From Bacteroidota bacterium (GTDB lineage Bacteria > Bacteroidota > Bacteroidia > J057), in the NCBI GenBank assembly GCA_963169475.1, contig CAUJFT010000249.1:1-17980 (forward strand): DNA of 17,980 nt, given 5' to 3'. A program made the translations under genes and the position numbers. Under the pieces are notes generated by a model, which saw only the letters and a list, made by a program, of their open reading frames with translations, had not been told where the DNA came from and did not search any database. This document shows positions 7,340 through 14,048 of the stretch, one piece after another (within the stretch, counting starts at the first letter, position 1; every line of letters starts with the position of its first letter).

Positions 7340-8083
7340 ATGAAAAAAAGAGATTTTATTAAAATATCATTATTGCTTGGAGCAGGGGTAATTATTACTC
7401 CCGGTGTTGCCTGCCGTACTATTCAAAAAGCAGCTTTGAAAGAAAAGACATTAATTCAAAGTAGTGATTTTGAACTTCCTCCTTTGCCTTATGCTTTACA
7501 AGCCTTAGAACCTCATATTGATGCCAAAACGATGGAGATTCATCATGGAAAGCATCATGCTACTTACGTAAAAAAATTAAACGAAGCCTTAGCTGAATCG
7601 CCTTTGAAAGGAAAAACGCTGGGTGAAATTTTCCAAGCAATAACTGCAAATGACAAATCCACTACCGCAATCCGCAATAATGGAGGAGGGCATTATAACC
7701 ATAGCTTATTTTGGAAAATCCTTTCTCCTCAAAGAACAGAGATGCGGGAAAGCCTGAAAACAGCAATAATCCGCGACTTCCAAAGTGTAGATGCCTTGAT
7801 AGCACAATTAAAAGATGCTGGAATGAAACGCTTCGGCTCAGGGTGGGCTTGGCTTTGTATTGCTCCCGATAAAAAACTTTTTGTCTCCTCTACGCCCAAT
7901 CAAGATAATCCTCTGATGATGAATATTGCGGAAAGAACCGGTACTCCTATACTTGGGATAGATGTCTGGGAACATGCCTATTATCTGAATTACCAAAGCC
8001 AACGTGCAAAATATTTAGATGCCATTTTCAATGTGATAAATTGGGCAGAGGTGAGCGGTAGATACGAAACGGGAATCCAATAA
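7340..8083 (+). CDS. exported Mn-type superoxide dismutase
   Basis: Disproportionates superoxide to O2 and H2O2. Residues 45-247 cover a complete Fe/Mn SOD fold. The metal ligands are His68 (MEIHHGKHH), His121 (GGHYNHSLFW), Asp208 and His212 (DVWEHAYY), with the active-site Tyr at 76. GGGHYNHSLFW together with Gln188 in the STPNQDNP segment is the Mn-type arrangement; Fe enzymes instead have Gln in the first region. Unlike cytosolic SodA, it has about 45 extra N-terminal residues: a KRDFIK motif (a Lys-Arg variant of the Tat twin-arginine box), a hydrophobic stretch (9-24), and Cys25 after GVA. This suggests Tat export, possibly with lipid anchoring, although Gly at -3 is a poor lipobox. Function is secure; localisation and metal choice are inferred. 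Confidence 0.93.
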   Translation: MKKRDFIKISLLLGAGVIITPGVACRTIQKAALKEKTLIQSSDFELPPLPYALQALEPHIDAKTMEIHHGKHHATYVKKLNEALAESPLKGKTLGEIFQAITANDKSTTAIRNNGGGHYNHSLFWKILSPQRTEMRESLKTAIIRDFQSVDALIAQLKDAGMKRFGSGWAWLCIAPDKKLFVSSTPNQDNPLMMNIAERTGTPILGIDVWEHAYYLNYQSQRAKYLDAIFNVINWAEVSGRYETGIQ

Positions 8084-8216
8084 ATCGGTTATTTTTTGTA
8101 ATGATAAGCCTCAAATATACTTGGCAAAATGAGGAGTTTTATTCTCTTTGTAGGTTTCTTTTGGGTTAAATTTATTTAAAAAAAAGATACTTTCTGATTC
8201 GTTTTTCATTTTTCTT

Positions 8217-8224
8217 TATCTTTG
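8217..8224 (+). promoter_or_regulatory. Bacteroidota -7 element (TATCTTTG)
   Basis: A perfect TAnnTTTG followed by C, 81 bp upstream of the ATG of the 692-residue secreted protein. The upstream stretch is T-rich without an exact TTTG at -33. It would drive that gene and probably the OB-fold gene behind it. Confidence 0.5.
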
Positions 8225-8305
8225 CGGCTGATTCCGGTTTTTATTGATTCTTCACACAAAAGAAAACAAAAAAACGGATTAACCATTTGAAAACTCCAGT
8301 CGGAT

Positions 8306-10384
8306 ATGATACATAAAATAGGGACTTTGAGTTGCTTTTTTCTACTATCATTAGCAGTATTAGGACAGCAACCGGATATATACGAGGAAAAAGTTACTTC
8401 AGCAGCAAATATTTGTACTACTATTAGTAATCTTGGACTTATAGGAAATGCTTTTGGAGGGAGTTTTAATGTGTTGGGATATCCATCTTGTGAGTACCCT
8501 TGCGGTTCTGGAGTAGAGCATATTTTTGAGGGAGGGCTTTGGGTCGGAGGACTGATAAACGGAACGGAAGCCGTTTCTACGGGCGCAGTAGATTCTCCGT
8601 CCGGATATTCTACCGGTCGTTCAGGATTTGAATTTAGTGCCAAAATGCCTCTGTCGGAGCGTTCATCGCTTACCGGAAGCCCTTTCTATAACCCACAAGC
8701 AGTTTCCCATCAGGATTTTTATAGTACATTTACAGATACAGCCACTTCCTTGTTTACGGGAACAAGTGCTATCCCTATCAGCGAACATTTAACTCCTTTG
8801 GGGCTGAAGATGGATTTTCAGAGCTATAATTGGAACTATTCTTTCGCCAACTTTTTTGTAATCCTTAATTTTAGGATTACCAATATCAATACTACTGCTA
8901 TTGACTCTCTCTATTTGGGATATTGGGTAGATGGTGTTATCCGGAATGTAAATATTACGCCTCCCGGAGGCACTGCTTTTTTTAACAAAAGTGGAAATGG
9001 ATATATTGACTCCCTTCGCATGGGCTATGAGTTTGACGCACTTGGGGATATAGGCTATACCGATAGCTATGTAGGCACCAAATTATTGGGAATCGAAAAA
9101 AATGGAAATTGCCCACCCGGAGTAAATGCACATTATAATACATGGCAGTTTCAAAACTCCGCAGACCCTGTTTTATTTTTTCCAACCACCGATAAACAAA
9201 GATATGGAAAATTAAGTAATGGCTTAAATCATTTATCTACTACTCAATGGGAACAGATTCAAAATCAAGTTCAAAGTGCTGGAAACCGTTCCAATTTATT
9301 GTCTATTGGACCTATAGATAGATTAAATCCTAGCGAATATATTGATGTAGCATTTGCGATAGTGGTAGCAAGACGGGTGCTTGACGGAAACCCTGCGAGT
9401 GCGAATACCCCCGCACAACGGGCAACCCTGATACAAAATGCACAATGGGCGCAAACCGCTTATTACGGAGAAGATGCCAATAGAAATTGTAGTTTAGACC
9501 CGGGAGAGGATAAAAATGGAGATGGGCTTATCACACGATTTGTTTTACCTTCTCCTCCCTCTGTTCCTCACACAAAGGTAGTAGCCAAAGACCACTCTAT
9601 TGAAGTATATTGGAGTGATAATTCGGAGTATTCTGTGGACCCAATCTCTAACAAACAAGATTTTGAAGGGTATCGATTATATAAAACGGCAGTAGGGTTT
9701 GATGTACAAGGAGTTACCGATATTTTTAATTCTTTGAGGCTAATCGCCGAATGGGACAAAAAGGGGAATAGTTTGGGTTTTGAGACAGGTATGGAAAAAA
9801 TACGGCTTCAACAGCCTATAATTTTTGAGGGAGATACTACAAAGTACTATTATAAATACGTGTTTGAAAATATTGTAAACGGTTGGCAGCATATTGTTTC
9901 GCTTACCGCTTTTGATGGAGGGGATAAGGTAAATAATCTAGAATCATTAGAATCTGCTTCTTTGGCAAATTTAAGACACATTTTTGCAGGAAAGCCCGAA
10001 AATGAGGATTTTAAAACGGCTGAACCTTTTGTTTATCCTAACCCTTATTATGCAAAGGCATCTTGGGAAGGGATTTCTACGTTTGAGGAAGATAGAAAGC
10101 TGATATTTGCCAATTTGCCTAAACATGCCGAAGTGAGTGTATATACTGTAGCGGGAGACCTCGTAGATGCCTTTGAGCATAACGCCGAAACCTATAATGG
10201 AGGAGACACCAAGTGGTTTTCTACTTATTCCAATCCCGACAAGGCTACCTTTTCCGGGGGAGAACATGCTTGGGATTTGCTATCGGCAGATACGCAGGTT
10301 ATTTCACGGGGGCTGTATCTTTTTGTGGTAAGAGACTTGGACTCCGGAAATATTTTTAGGGGTAAATTTGTAATTATAAAATAA
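8306..10384 (+). CDS. secreted protein of unknown function with fibronectin-like module and T9SS-type C-terminus
   Basis: A 692-residue predicted secreted protein. Residues 1-20 are a signal peptide (MIHKIG, Phe/Leu core, LAVLG|QQ). I do not recognise the large N-terminal region (about 21-385), which is rich in Gly, Ser and aromatic residues and contains GGLWVGGLINGTEA and SYNWNYSFANFFVILNFRI. A short Asp/Asn-rich loop (DANRNCSLDPGEDKNGDG, 390-407) could bind calcium. Residues about 414-540 look like a fibronectin type III module (PPSVPHTKVVAKDHSIEVYW, then EGYRLYKT). Residues about 576-692 form a T9SS sorting domain starting VYPNPYY and ending in a beta-rich FRGKFVIIK; it is longer than usual because of an insertion. 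The OB-fold gene follows after 39 bp in the same direction, so the two may form an operon. No enzymatic motif is visible. Confidence 0.85.
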   Translation: MIHKIGTLSCFFLLSLAVLGQQPDIYEEKVTSAANICTTISNLGLIGNAFGGSFNVLGYPSCEYPCGSGVEHIFEGGLWVGGLINGTEAVSTGAVDSPSGYSTGRSGFEFSAKMPLSERSSLTGSPFYNPQAVSHQDFYSTFTDTATSLFTGTSAIPISEHLTPLGLKMDFQSYNWNYSFANFFVILNFRITNINTTAIDSLYLGYWVDGVIRNVNITPPGGTAFFNKSGNGYIDSLRMGYEFDALGDIGYTDSYVGTKLLGIEKNGNCPPGVNAHYNTWQFQNSADPVLFFPTTDKQRYGKLSNGLNHLSTTQWEQIQNQVQSAGNRSNLLSIGPIDRLNPSEYIDVAFAIVVARRVLDGNPASANTPAQRATLIQNAQWAQTAYYGEDANRNCSLDPGEDKNGDGLITRFVLPSPPSVPHTKVVAKDHSIEVYWSDNSEYSVDPISNKQDFEGYRLYKTAVGFDVQGVTDIFNSLRLIAEWDKKGNSLGFETGMEKIRLQQPIIFEGDTTKYYYKYVFENIVNGWQHIVSLTAFDGGDKVNNLESLESASLANLRHIFAGKPENEDFKTAEPFVYPNPYYAKASWEGISTFEEDRKLIFANLPKHAEVSVYTVAGDLVDAFEHNAETYNGGDTKWFSTYSNPDKATFSGGEHAWDLLSADTQVISRGLYLFVVRDLDSGNIFRGKFVIIK

Positions 10385-10423
10385 GTTTTTGGGTATTTTT
10401 AATATTTTAAGGTTTTCTTTTTT

Positions 10424-11473
10424 ATGAAAAAAATTACGCTTTTAGTGATTTTATTGAGTGGATTCATAATGAGCTATGCTCAAGTAAGTGTAACCATTCA
10501 GGAGGTTCAAACGGTAAGTGCGCAAGTACTTGCTGCTTGTGTGGATTCGTCCTCTTACGAAGGACAATTGGTTACGCTTAGAGGCGTTGTGGTAATGGAT
10601 GCAGGGCTTGCCCAAGCAGCGACCGGAAGAAATATATGGATTCAATCCGGAACGGGAAGTTGGTCAGGATTAGATGTATTTGATGCCGCAGCCGCAGATA
10701 TTGATGGATTGGTTGCGGGCGACTCTGTTGAAATTACCGGTACTATTGATGAATTTATTCCTTCTAATGGACCCAAATCCGAAACAGAAATTGTGGGAAT
10801 TACCGCTGTTAATATCCTAAGTTCTGGGAATGCAGTAAATTCGACCTTGGTAAACCTTGGGGATTTGAATGATAATACTCAGGTGAATATGATTGAAACC
10901 GGCGAACAATATGAAGGCGTTTTTATCGAACTTCAAGACGTAGAGGTAACCGCTGTCGTGTATTTCTCCAATAATACACGCGTTAGTTTTAATGTTACTG
11001 ATGCTGCTGGAAACATGATTAATGTAAGCGACCGTTTTCTAGCACAAAGATTGCCCGCAAGTGGTGGTACTTTTGTCCCTCCTACCGTGGGAACGGTGTA
11101 TTCGTCTCTTAAAGGAATTATTATTCACTCTCCAAATGGTTGTAAAAACTATAATGGAAGAGGATATGAGCTACACCCTTTCGATGCCTCTCATTATCAG
11201 GTGCTTAGCGGATTTGCACCCCCTACAATTTCTGGAATTATGAACACCCCGCTTGCTCCTACTTCTGCACAAACCACTACAATACAAGCCACTATTTCAG
11301 ATACAGATGGCACAGTAGATTCTGCCAAAGTATATTATGCAGTAGGAACTGCTAACACAAACTATATTCCGGTAATGATGACAGCTGCTGGAAGCACCTA
11401 TACTGCTACAATTCCCGCTCAACCTAACGGGTCTTTTGTAAAATACTATATCTCTGCTTGGGACAATAGTTAG
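10424..11473 (+). CDS. N-terminal part of the interrupted OB-fold T9SS protein
   Basis: A 349-residue open frame. A signal peptide (1-19, MKKITLLVIL core ending SYA|Q) leads into an OB-fold-like domain (about 20-260) of the kind found in secreted Bacteroidota proteins. It is marked by EGQLVTLRGVVV (46-57), RNIWIQSG and VAGDSVEITGTIDEF. Residues about 263-349 are an Ig/Fn3-like module (TTIQATISDTDGTVDSAKVYY, FVKYYISAWD) that stops abruptly at the TAG, just where this type of module would pass into a linker. Without the downstream part the product lacks a sorting domain, so it would stay in the periplasm if it is stable. No catalytic residues are recognised. OB domains in secreted proteins often bind sugars or nucleic acids, but the ligand here is unknown. 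Confidence 0.7.
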   Translation: MKKITLLVILLSGFIMSYAQVSVTIQEVQTVSAQVLAACVDSSSYEGQLVTLRGVVVMDAGLAQAATGRNIWIQSGTGSWSGLDVFDAAAADIDGLVAGDSVEITGTIDEFIPSNGPKSETEIVGITAVNILSSGNAVNSTLVNLGDLNDNTQVNMIETGEQYEGVFIELQDVEVTAVVYFSNNTRVSFNVTDAAGNMINVSDRFLAQRLPASGGTFVPPTVGTVYSSLKGIIIHSPNGCKNYNGRGYELHPFDASHYQVLSGFAPPTISGIMNTPLAPTSAQTTTIQATISDTDGTVDSAKVYYAVGTANTNYIPVMMTAAGSTYTATIPAQPNGSFVKYYISAWDNS

Positions 11474-11575
11474 CTCCTTGCTACGCAGCCTAATGTTCCC
11501 GGTAGTCAGAACCCCAAAGCATACGTAGTTGCGGATAACGGATTAAGTATTAAAGACATTCAATATACTCCGTTT

Positions 11576-12550
11576 GTGGACGGTAATTCTATATATAGAG
11601 ATAATACGGTAACGGTAACCGGAGTAGTAACTGCCTCTGCCCAGCCCGGAAATCTCGGATACGTATTCATTCAGCAAGAAGGACAACTTTCATGGGGAGG
11701 GGTTATGTGTATTGGAAATACGGCTTTATCAACGCTCGCAATTGGGGATAAAGTAACGGTAACGGGCGATGTGAAAGAAAGTTTCGGTTGTACGCGTATA
11801 GAGAATATTTCAAACGTAGTAACTGCTGGCACGGGGACCATAAATCCGCTTGCCTTAGACCCCGATTTGTTTTCTACCTATGATTTTGCAACTAATGAGC
11901 AATATGAATCAATGCTAATTCGTTTGGTAAATCAGGCCGCTGCTTCTAAGGTCTATATCATAAATACCAATCCAGATGCTCCCGCTAATTTTGCAGAATA
12001 TCGTATCGGAAAAGATGCACTCTTGCCAGATAATGGCTGCCGCGTAATTGCAGGCCGTCAAACTGGCTCTGCTTATAGTTCTCTGAATGTTTCTTATGTA
12101 AATGACTCTTCATGGGCAATTACAGACGGAATTATGAATGTTGCCGTTTCCGTAGTAAAATATGGAGATTGTATGGATAACGTAACGGGTATTCTTTATT
12201 ATAGTTTCTCAAATATGAAGCTAATGCCGAGGAATAACGATGACTTCCTAAACTACGATGCCGGTTGTGATGGGACCACTTCCATAGATAATCGTAATCT
12301 TGCTACCGTTAAAGTATATCCTTCTCCAGCTTCTTCCGAAATCAAAATTGATTACTTATTTCAAAATAATATAGTGGCAAACCTCCAACTTGTAGATATT
12401 TTGGGGCGTGTCGTTTATAATGGAAGCCTGTCCGGCTTACAAGGAAATACCACAATTCCGGTTTCCGGTCTTAACAACGGGACTTATTTGGTTAGAATTA
12501 TAGAGGGTAACGCGCTCCTTTATTCAACCAAAGTATCTGTATTAAAATAA
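11576..12550 (+). CDS. C-terminal part of the interrupted OB-fold T9SS protein (GTG is an artefactual start)
   Basis: The open frame continues from just after the TAG at 11471-11473. The first usable start is the GTG at 11576, but coding resemblance extends upstream to the TAG, so this is very likely not a genuine start. It contains a second OB-like domain (TVTVTGVVTASAQPGNLGYV, IGDKVTVTGDVKESFG) resembling the first by internal duplication. A T9SS sorting domain follows at about codons 629-708 of the whole frame (VYPSPASSEIKIDY, LNNGTYLVRI, ending KVSVLK). It has no signal peptide. It is translated in full only if the TAG is read through or is an assembly error. Confidence 0.55.
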   Translation: MDGNSIYRDNTVTVTGVVTASAQPGNLGYVFIQQEGQLSWGGVMCIGNTALSTLAIGDKVTVTGDVKESFGCTRIENISNVVTAGTGTINPLALDPDLFSTYDFATNEQYESMLIRLVNQAAASKVYIINTNPDAPANFAEYRIGKDALLPDNGCRVIAGRQTGSAYSSLNVSYVNDSSWAITDGIMNVAVSVVKYGDCMDNVTGILYYSFSNMKLMPRNNDDFLNYDAGCDGTTSIDNRNLATVKVYPSPASSEIKIDYLFQNNIVANLQLVDILGRVVYNGSLSGLQGNTTIPVSGLNNGTYLVRIIEGNALLYSTKVSVLK

Positions 12551-12578
12551 TTACCTATTCAATATTATAGTAGTGTGA

Positions 12579-12735
12579 GAGGCTGTCCAAAAAGGTAAAA
12601 ACGATTGTTGAAAATCAATAATTTATTAGCTTTTGGCTCTAAAAAAGTATTTTTTAATAAATCCTCTATAAAGAGCCATTTAAAATAATAAATATAAATT
12701 CATTTTTCGTATGAATATCCTTTTGGGATAGCCTC
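12579..12735. mobile_element. MITE-like 157-bp element with imperfect 17-bp terminal inverted repeats
   Basis: The ends gaggctgtccaaaaagg (12579-12595) and ccttttgggatagcctc (12719-12735) are inverted copies matching at 15 of 17 positions. The interior is also self-complementary: atttatta (12621-12628) with taataaat (12686-12693), tggctct (12634-12640) with agagcca (12672-12678), and aaaaaa/tttttt (12641-12655). The whole element could therefore fold as one long hairpin. The terminal sequence resembles IS ends that begin GAGGCTGTC. It is too short for a transposase and no target duplication is obvious. An alternative is a large hairpin terminator serving the OB-fold gene. Confidence 0.5.
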
Positions 12736-12771
12736 TTTTTACTAACAAGCGCAATCAATCGCTCTCCTGCC

Positions 12772-12798
12772 CGTTATGTTGAACAAGGGGAACATAAC
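12772..12798. repeat. palindromic intergenic repeat (gttatgtt / aacataac)
   Basis: A perfect 8-bp inverted repeat (12773-12780 and 12791-12798) has a 10-nt loop, gaacaagggg. The left arm and loop resemble the segment at 16-40 of the window, suggesting a dispersed palindromic intergenic family. Confidence 0.45.
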
Positions 12799-12820
12799 AT
12801 ACAGCAAAATTCGATATTAT

Positions 12821-12845
12821 GGGCTTTATAAGCCCCTGTTTTTAC
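12821..12845 (+). terminator. terminator-like hairpin on the plus strand
   Basis: gggctt (12821-12826), loop tat, aagccc (12830-12835), then ctgttttta. The stem is short and lies about 270 bp after the OB-fold gene's stop codon, so its role as that gene's terminator is plausible but unproven. Confidence 0.4.
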
Positions 12846-12989
12846 GCTTTTACCCTATTTTTTAACTCATTGCTTATTATATAAATCGTTAGCAATGAAT
12901 ATTTAATATTTTATTTTCTTAGTTTTTTGCTCACTCATACTTACCTTTTGGGTATTGCACATTTCTCGTAGTAGGCTTATTTTCAGTTG

Positions 12990-13017
12990 GCTATTACCAA
13001 TAAAAGTTGGTTATAGC
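12990..13017 (-). terminator. stem-loop just after the Smr-domain gene
   Basis: gctattaccaa (12990-13000) and ttggttatagc (13007-13017) pair at 10 of 11 positions around the loop taaaag. On the minus strand this begins 12 bp after the stop codon of the Smr gene. No T-run follows, so it may protect the 3' end or assist termination rather than act as a classical intrinsic terminator. Confidence 0.4.
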
Positions 13018-13029
13018 ATAATATCCAAT

Positions 13030-13998
13030 TTACGAACTAAACCAAACTTCTGTAGCCCCTCCCCCGTACTTCATCATGTCGGCGGGCTGGTATTTTTTTA
13101 CTTTGGGGTGAAATTCTAATTTTTCAAGAATCTTGGATTTTAGCTTCCCCTCCCCGACTCCGTGTATGAGGATTATACTTGCGTAATTTTCTGCTATTGC
13201 GTCAGAGATTGCTTTTTCAAATACCTGAATTTGAGCAAATAGCATCGTAGCATTATCCATTCCGCGGGTATCTTTAACCACTTTTTCGATGTGTAAATCT
13301 ATAATCTTGGTGGACTTAGGTAATTTTATTTCAGTTTGGGTTTTGGTAGTACTGTAAAAGGCTTCGTTGGGGTTTTCTATCTTTACGGGTTCCGGTTTGG
13401 AAAAAGTATCTCTCAAAGAATATAACCAAGCCTCGTTTTTCAATAACTCTATATACAGCGGCTCTTTCTCTAAGCGGGATTTGTTCCAACCAAAATTTTT
13501 TTCCATTGGAGCTTGCGGCAAGCCAGGGGCTTCTGTGTAATGTAAAAACTGAAAATGAAATTCTTTACAATGCAATAATTCATCAGCGGAAAGCCTTCCC
13601 ATCAAAGCCAATCCATGTGCGCGCAACGCACCTGCGGAGAAATAAGAAAACTTATTCCGTATGCGATAAAAACAAACAAACATCATCTCCCATTTTTCGG
13701 GATTTACCAAATAAATTTCATAGTGAGATTCTCCATCCTTGCATACCGCAAGCGACAGTTCCATCAAATGAATCCCAAGTTTTACGGGTAGCGGAGTCTC
13801 TTTCTTCTCCTCCTTTTCTTCCTTGGGCAAAAGAATATTCTCTTTTCTGTCAATAGTAATTAGTTCATCAGGAGAAAAATCTACGGGAAAATCATCTCCC
13901 AAATCTACTTCAATAGTCTTTTTATCTATAATTCGGGTAATAATCCCTTCTCCGGACTGATGTAGAAATCTTACCTTTTGACCAACCTGAAATTTCAT
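13030..13998 (-). CDS. DUF2027 / Smr-domain protein
   Basis: A 322-residue cytosolic protein of the Bacteroidota DUF2027-plus-Smr family. Residues 1-50 resemble a small SH3/KOW-like barrel (KFQVGQKVRFLHQSGEGII). Residues 52-70 are a Lys/Glu-rich linker. Residues about 71-200 match the DUF2027 region. Residues about 232-320 are a Smr domain, with the leading DLH (234-236) and the motif IHGVGEGKLK (278-287). Smr domains are nicking or RNA-cleaving modules in MutS2 and related proteins, and the HGxGxGxL loop is their nucleic-acid-binding hallmark. The exact substrate of this family is not known. It starts 50 bp after metG's stop codon on the same strand and may share its transcript. Confidence 0.88.
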   Translation of the reverse strand: MKFQVGQKVRFLHQSGEGIITRIIDKKTIEVDLGDDFPVDFSPDELITIDRKENILLPKEEKEEKKETPLPVKLGIHLMELSLAVCKDGESHYEIYLVNPEKWEMMFVCFYRIRNKFSYFSAGALRAHGLALMGRLSADELLHCKEFHFQFLHYTEAPGLPQAPMEKNFGWNKSRLEKEPLYIELLKNEAWLYSLRDTFSKPEPVKIENPNEAFYSTTKTQTEIKLPKSTKIIDLHIEKVVKDTRGMDNATMLFAQIQVFEKAISDAIAENYASIILIHGVGEGKLKSKILEKLEFHPKVKKYQPADMMKYGGGATEVWFSS

Positions 13999-14048
13999 TT
14001 TATTCTGTTTGAAAAAAATCTAATCAATAAGAAAATATTGGTCTCTAT

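Larger units (their letters stand above)
10424..12550 (+). pseudogene. tandem OB-fold-like T9SS protein gene interrupted by an in-frame TAG
   Basis: One continuous reading frame of 709 codons runs from the ATG to a TAA, broken only by TAG at 11471-11473 (codon 350). The codons right after the TAG (LLATQPNVPGSQNPKAYVV) continue the architecture without a frame change. The whole gene would encode a signal peptide, an OB-like domain, an Ig/Fn3-like module, a second OB-like domain and a T9SS sorting domain. The TAG separates the signal peptide from the sorting domain, so neither piece alone could follow the T9SS route. TAG ends at least three other genes here (zinc ribbon, methyltransferase, kinase), so the codon is not reassigned. 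A CAG-to-TAG transition is a simple explanation; sequencing error or low-level readthrough remain possible. Confidence 0.75.
12551..13029. other. convergent intergenic region rich in inverted repeats
   Basis: This 479-bp gap separates two convergent genes and holds no gene. It contains, in order, a 157-bp MITE-like element, an 8-bp-stem palindrome, a terminator-like hairpin, and two further stem-loops (tcattgct at 12867-12874 with agcaatga at 12891-12898; and 12990-13017). The remainder is AT-rich and featureless. No transposase remnant is recognisable. Confidence 0.7.

Noticed and set aside
8206..8643. 145-residue minus-strand frame at the start of the 692-residue protein gene
   Set aside because: It overlaps the signal peptide and start of a clear secreted protein, and its sequence is low-complexity shadow coding.
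11471..11473. TAG as a recoded sense codon (genetic code change or pyrrolysine)
   Set aside because: TAG is the natural end of the zinc-ribbon, methyltransferase and kinase genes in the same window, each at family-typical length. No pyrrolysine machinery is visible and it is not expected in Bacteroidota.
11756..11775. Repeated gtaacggtaacgg-like DNA in the OB-fold gene
   Set aside because: It encodes the recurring VTVTG strand of the OB-like domain, so protein structure explains it.
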